From: Marinomonas sp. CT5 | GTDB lineage: Bacteria > Pseudomonadota > Gammaproteobacteria > Pseudomonadales > Marinomonadaceae | Reading direction: 5' to 3' | Length of the DNA: 64,000 nt | Assembly: GCF_018336975.1 (NCBI RefSeq) | Contig: NZ_CP025572.1 | Location: 2,397,162 to 2,461,161 of the forward strand | Part shown: one piece after another, positions 63,989 through 64,000 of the stretch | Numbering within the stretch: position 1 is the stretch's first letter | Layout of the letters: each line of letters starts with the position of its first letter | Program-made: the position numbers and the translations under genes | Notes under the pieces: generated by a model | What the model was told of the DNA's origin: nothing | Databases searched by the model: none | What the model saw: the letters and a program-made list of their open reading frames with translations, nothing else

Positions 63989-64000
63989 AATTCGTTTTGC

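Overview
The window looks like chromosomal core DNA of a marine gammaproteobacterium, most likely Oceanospirillales and Marinomonas-like. The basis is protein resemblance (AlaA, HtpX, RNase E, PdxB, EpmC, PntAB and AceEF are close in sequence and length to enterobacterial or pseudomonad forms), moderate-to-low GC, and the gene set (NAD-dependent formate dehydrogenase, sodium/dicarboxylate-type and SulP transporters, glycine cleavage). No phage, insertion sequence, integron, CRISPR array or known defence island was seen. The genus is an inference from the sequence alone.

Layout. 1-1250: a leftward array of alternating tRNA-Glu(UUC) and tRNA-Gly(GCC) genes with near-identical spacers. 1.3-4.3 kb: yajG-type lipoprotein, alaA, htpX. 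4.3-9.6 kb: leftward fdsGBAD formate dehydrogenase operon. 10.1-13.1 kb: pntAB transhydrogenase. 13.2-15.6 kb: leftward PilZ protein, pdxB and epmC. 15.7-21.8 kb: glycine cleavage and serine hydroxymethyltransferase block (gcvT leftward; glyA, gcvH, gcvP rightward). 22-31.4 kb: a more accessory stretch with a LysR/MFS pair, a diguanylate cyclase, an aldehyde dehydrogenase relic, a CLCA_X/LPD1 putative metallopeptidase with a secreted coiled-coil partner, a DJ-1/MocR pair and a Tat-exported PhoX-like phosphatase. 31.8-35.3 kb: chemoreceptor and DASS transporter. 35.5-41.8 kb: rluC and rne (divergent), SulP transporter. 41.9-46.6 kb: leftward aceEF. 47.5-51.7 kb: nadC-ackA-pta. 51.8-58.3 kb: orphan protein, then a compact pilin/ATPase/platform/peptidase set with coaE-yacG, a receiver-TPR protein and a small kinase. 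58.3-60.9 kb: leftward GntR regulator, BenE and a frameshifted ZIP transporter. 61.0-63.3 kb: a 43-residue small ORF and a QseBC-like two-component pair. 63.6-64.0 kb: two tandem 5S rRNA genes at the distal end of a leftward rRNA operon.

How it fits together. Much of the window is C1, acetyl-CoA and redox metabolism: glycine cleavage makes C1 units and NADH, SHMT links glycine to serine, Fds oxidises formate to CO2 with NADH production, PntAB balances NADH and NADPH, AceEF makes acetyl-CoA and AckA-Pta interconverts it with acetate. FNR/Anr-like boxes precede both fdsG and nadC-ackA-pta, suggesting shared oxygen control (inference).

The most interesting signals are non-coding. They are an htpX start region in which a sigma32-like promoter lies directly upstream of, and would start transcription inside, a perfect hairpin that hides the Shine-Dalgarno; a long aceE leader with mutually exclusive stems; paired GTTTCC-N4-GGAAAC palindromes between gcvT and glyA; and a 17-bp perfect inverted repeat after pta. 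Coding curiosities are the ZIP frameshift at a C6/G6 run, a 13-unit 27-bp repeat in rne, a PilB-type ATPase reduced to its motor core, and the 43-residue ORF with a strong ribosome binding site.
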